Source: Terrisporobacter glycolicus ATCC 14880 = DSM 1288
GTDB lineage: Bacteria > Bacillota > Clostridia > Peptostreptococcales > Peptostreptococcaceae
DNA length: 64,000 nucleotides
Direction: 5' to 3'
Assembly: GCF_036812735.1 (NCBI RefSeq)
Contig: NZ_CP117523.1
Coordinates: 1,736,001 to 1,800,000, forward strand
Position numbers and translations under genes: made by a program. Within the stretch, counting starts at the first letter, position 1. Each line of letters begins with the position of its first letter. This document shows, one piece after another, positions 63,438 to 64,000 of this stretch. The notes below the pieces were generated by a model that saw nothing but the letters and a program-made list of their open reading frames with translations, was not told the DNA's origin and searched no databases.

Positions 63438-64000
63438 ATGAAAAAAGAAGATTTAACATTTAAAGAAAAGTCAAAAGAAAAAATTTTGAAAACAATAAAA
63501 CACGTTTTGGATTATATAAGGCACAATAAAAATAAAACAAAAGTTATAGCAGGTATTGTTGCTATTGTTATATGTGTAGGTGTAGTTTCTATTGTGAAAC
63601 TAAACAGTAAAGAAGTATTAGCCTGTGCCAAGAGCAGAAATATTATGCTTCAAGGAGAAACAACAACCGATATTGCACTAAACGGATCAAGGGAAATAGA
63701 AAAAGGTCCATCGAAAAGTTATGGAAAAGTAGTATATCTTACAATTGATGACGGTCCATCAGAATACACAGATGAAATAATTAAAATACTAAATAAAAAC
63801 AATGTAAAAGCCACATTTTTTATGATTAATTCAAATATGCAAGCTTATCCAGAGCAAGTAAAAAATATAGTCAAAAATGGAAATACAGCAGGATTTCACA
63901 GCGTAAGTCATGACATTCACAAATTATATACATCACCAACAGCAGCAAAAAATGAATTCGATACTAATCAAAAAACATTCAAGGAAATAACGGGAGAAAC
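63438..64000 (+). CDS. polysaccharide deacetylase, 3' truncated by the window edge
   Basis: Visible are 187 residues. An N-terminal membrane helix (about 35-53, KVIAGIVAIVICVGVVSIVK) is followed by the NodB fold with YLTIDDGPS (motif 1, metal Asp) and HSVSHD (motif 2, metal His). It should remove N-acetyl groups from peptidoglycan or chitin-like polymers at the cell surface. GGGGGA precedes ATG. The end of the gene is outside. Confidence 0.9.
   Translation, partial: MKKEDLTFKEKSKEKILKTIKHVLDYIRHNKNKTKVIAGIVAIVICVGVVSIVKLNSKEVLACAKSRNIMLQGETTTDIALNGSREIEKGPSKSYGKVVYLTIDDGPSEYTDEIIKILNKNNVKATFFMINSNMQAYPEQVKNIVKNGNTAGFHSVSHDIHKLYTSPTAAKNEFDTNQKTFKEITGE

Overview
The window is AT-rich DNA with Gram-positive translation signals: strong AGGAGG-type ribosome sites, several TTG and GTG starts, and many short intergenic gaps closed by U-tract hairpins. 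Gene content suggests an anaerobic clostridium, probably Peptostreptococcaceae (Clostridioides, Paraclostridium or Paeniclostridium type). Supporting genes are an OPT peptide transporter, reverse rubrerythrin, a ferredoxin-type aldo/keto reductase, an EFR1 ferredoxin, a VanW protein, hisZ with short hisG, and a T-box leader. I inferred this from protein families and cannot fix the genus. I saw no rRNA, tRNA, CRISPR array, insertion sequence or phage module.

Layout. 1-9.4 kb holds a truncated LTA-synthase-like gene, a coiled-coil protein, a Na+/H+ antiporter, a DEAD-box helicase, a lipoprotein, an aldehyde dehydrogenase and several tiny membrane proteins. 9.7-12.0 kb is an OPT transporter overlapping a PqqD-like protein. 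12-18.8 kb is accessory DNA: zinc ribbons, an XRE regulator, thioredoxin with a decayed duplicate, VanZ, a GNAT enzyme, a decayed CD3324-like gene, an HD hydrolase and DUF2809. 19-30 kb holds a secreted leucine-rich repeat protein, DUF4085, an AI-2E family exporter, a DUF3885 fragment, an M50-like membrane protease, aminopeptidase P, XRE plus membrane Ig-like proteins, TIGR04076 and EFR1. 30-38.4 kb is dominated by small or membrane hypothetical proteins, an S41 lipoprotein peptidase and MurJ. 38.4-44.7 kb holds the aldo/keto reductase, a PadR-DUF2812 pair with palindromic operators, and a tandem T-box before an amino-acid racemase and a YjiH permease. 44.8-48.8 kb carries two membrane-anchored pseudokinases flanking an esterase. 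49-56.4 kb holds GNAT, VanW, reverse rubrerythrin, a PyrK-like and flavoprotein pair, a degenerate Fic protein and an azoreductase. 56.5-63 kb is the histidine operon hisZ-G-C-B-H-A-F-IE behind a leader peptide with three His codons and an attenuator. The window ends inside a polysaccharide deacetylase gene.

How genes work together. The his operon encodes most of histidine synthesis under His-tRNA attenuation, but hisD and a histidinol-phosphate phosphatase gene are not here. The racemase and permease share a T-box leader, so they probably respond to an uncharged tRNA. PadR sits with its DUF2812 partner behind a promoter whose spacer is a palindrome. Overlapping reading frames suggest that the OPT and PqqD products are made together.

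The most unusual points are two paralogous pseudokinases that have lost opposite catalytic residues, a second T-box element without Stem I, a Fic protein with a dismantled active site, a GC-rich dispersed repeat of which one copy lies inside the his leader, near-identical terminator hairpins reused at unrelated loci, and a thioredoxin duplicate with an exact 150-base deletion.
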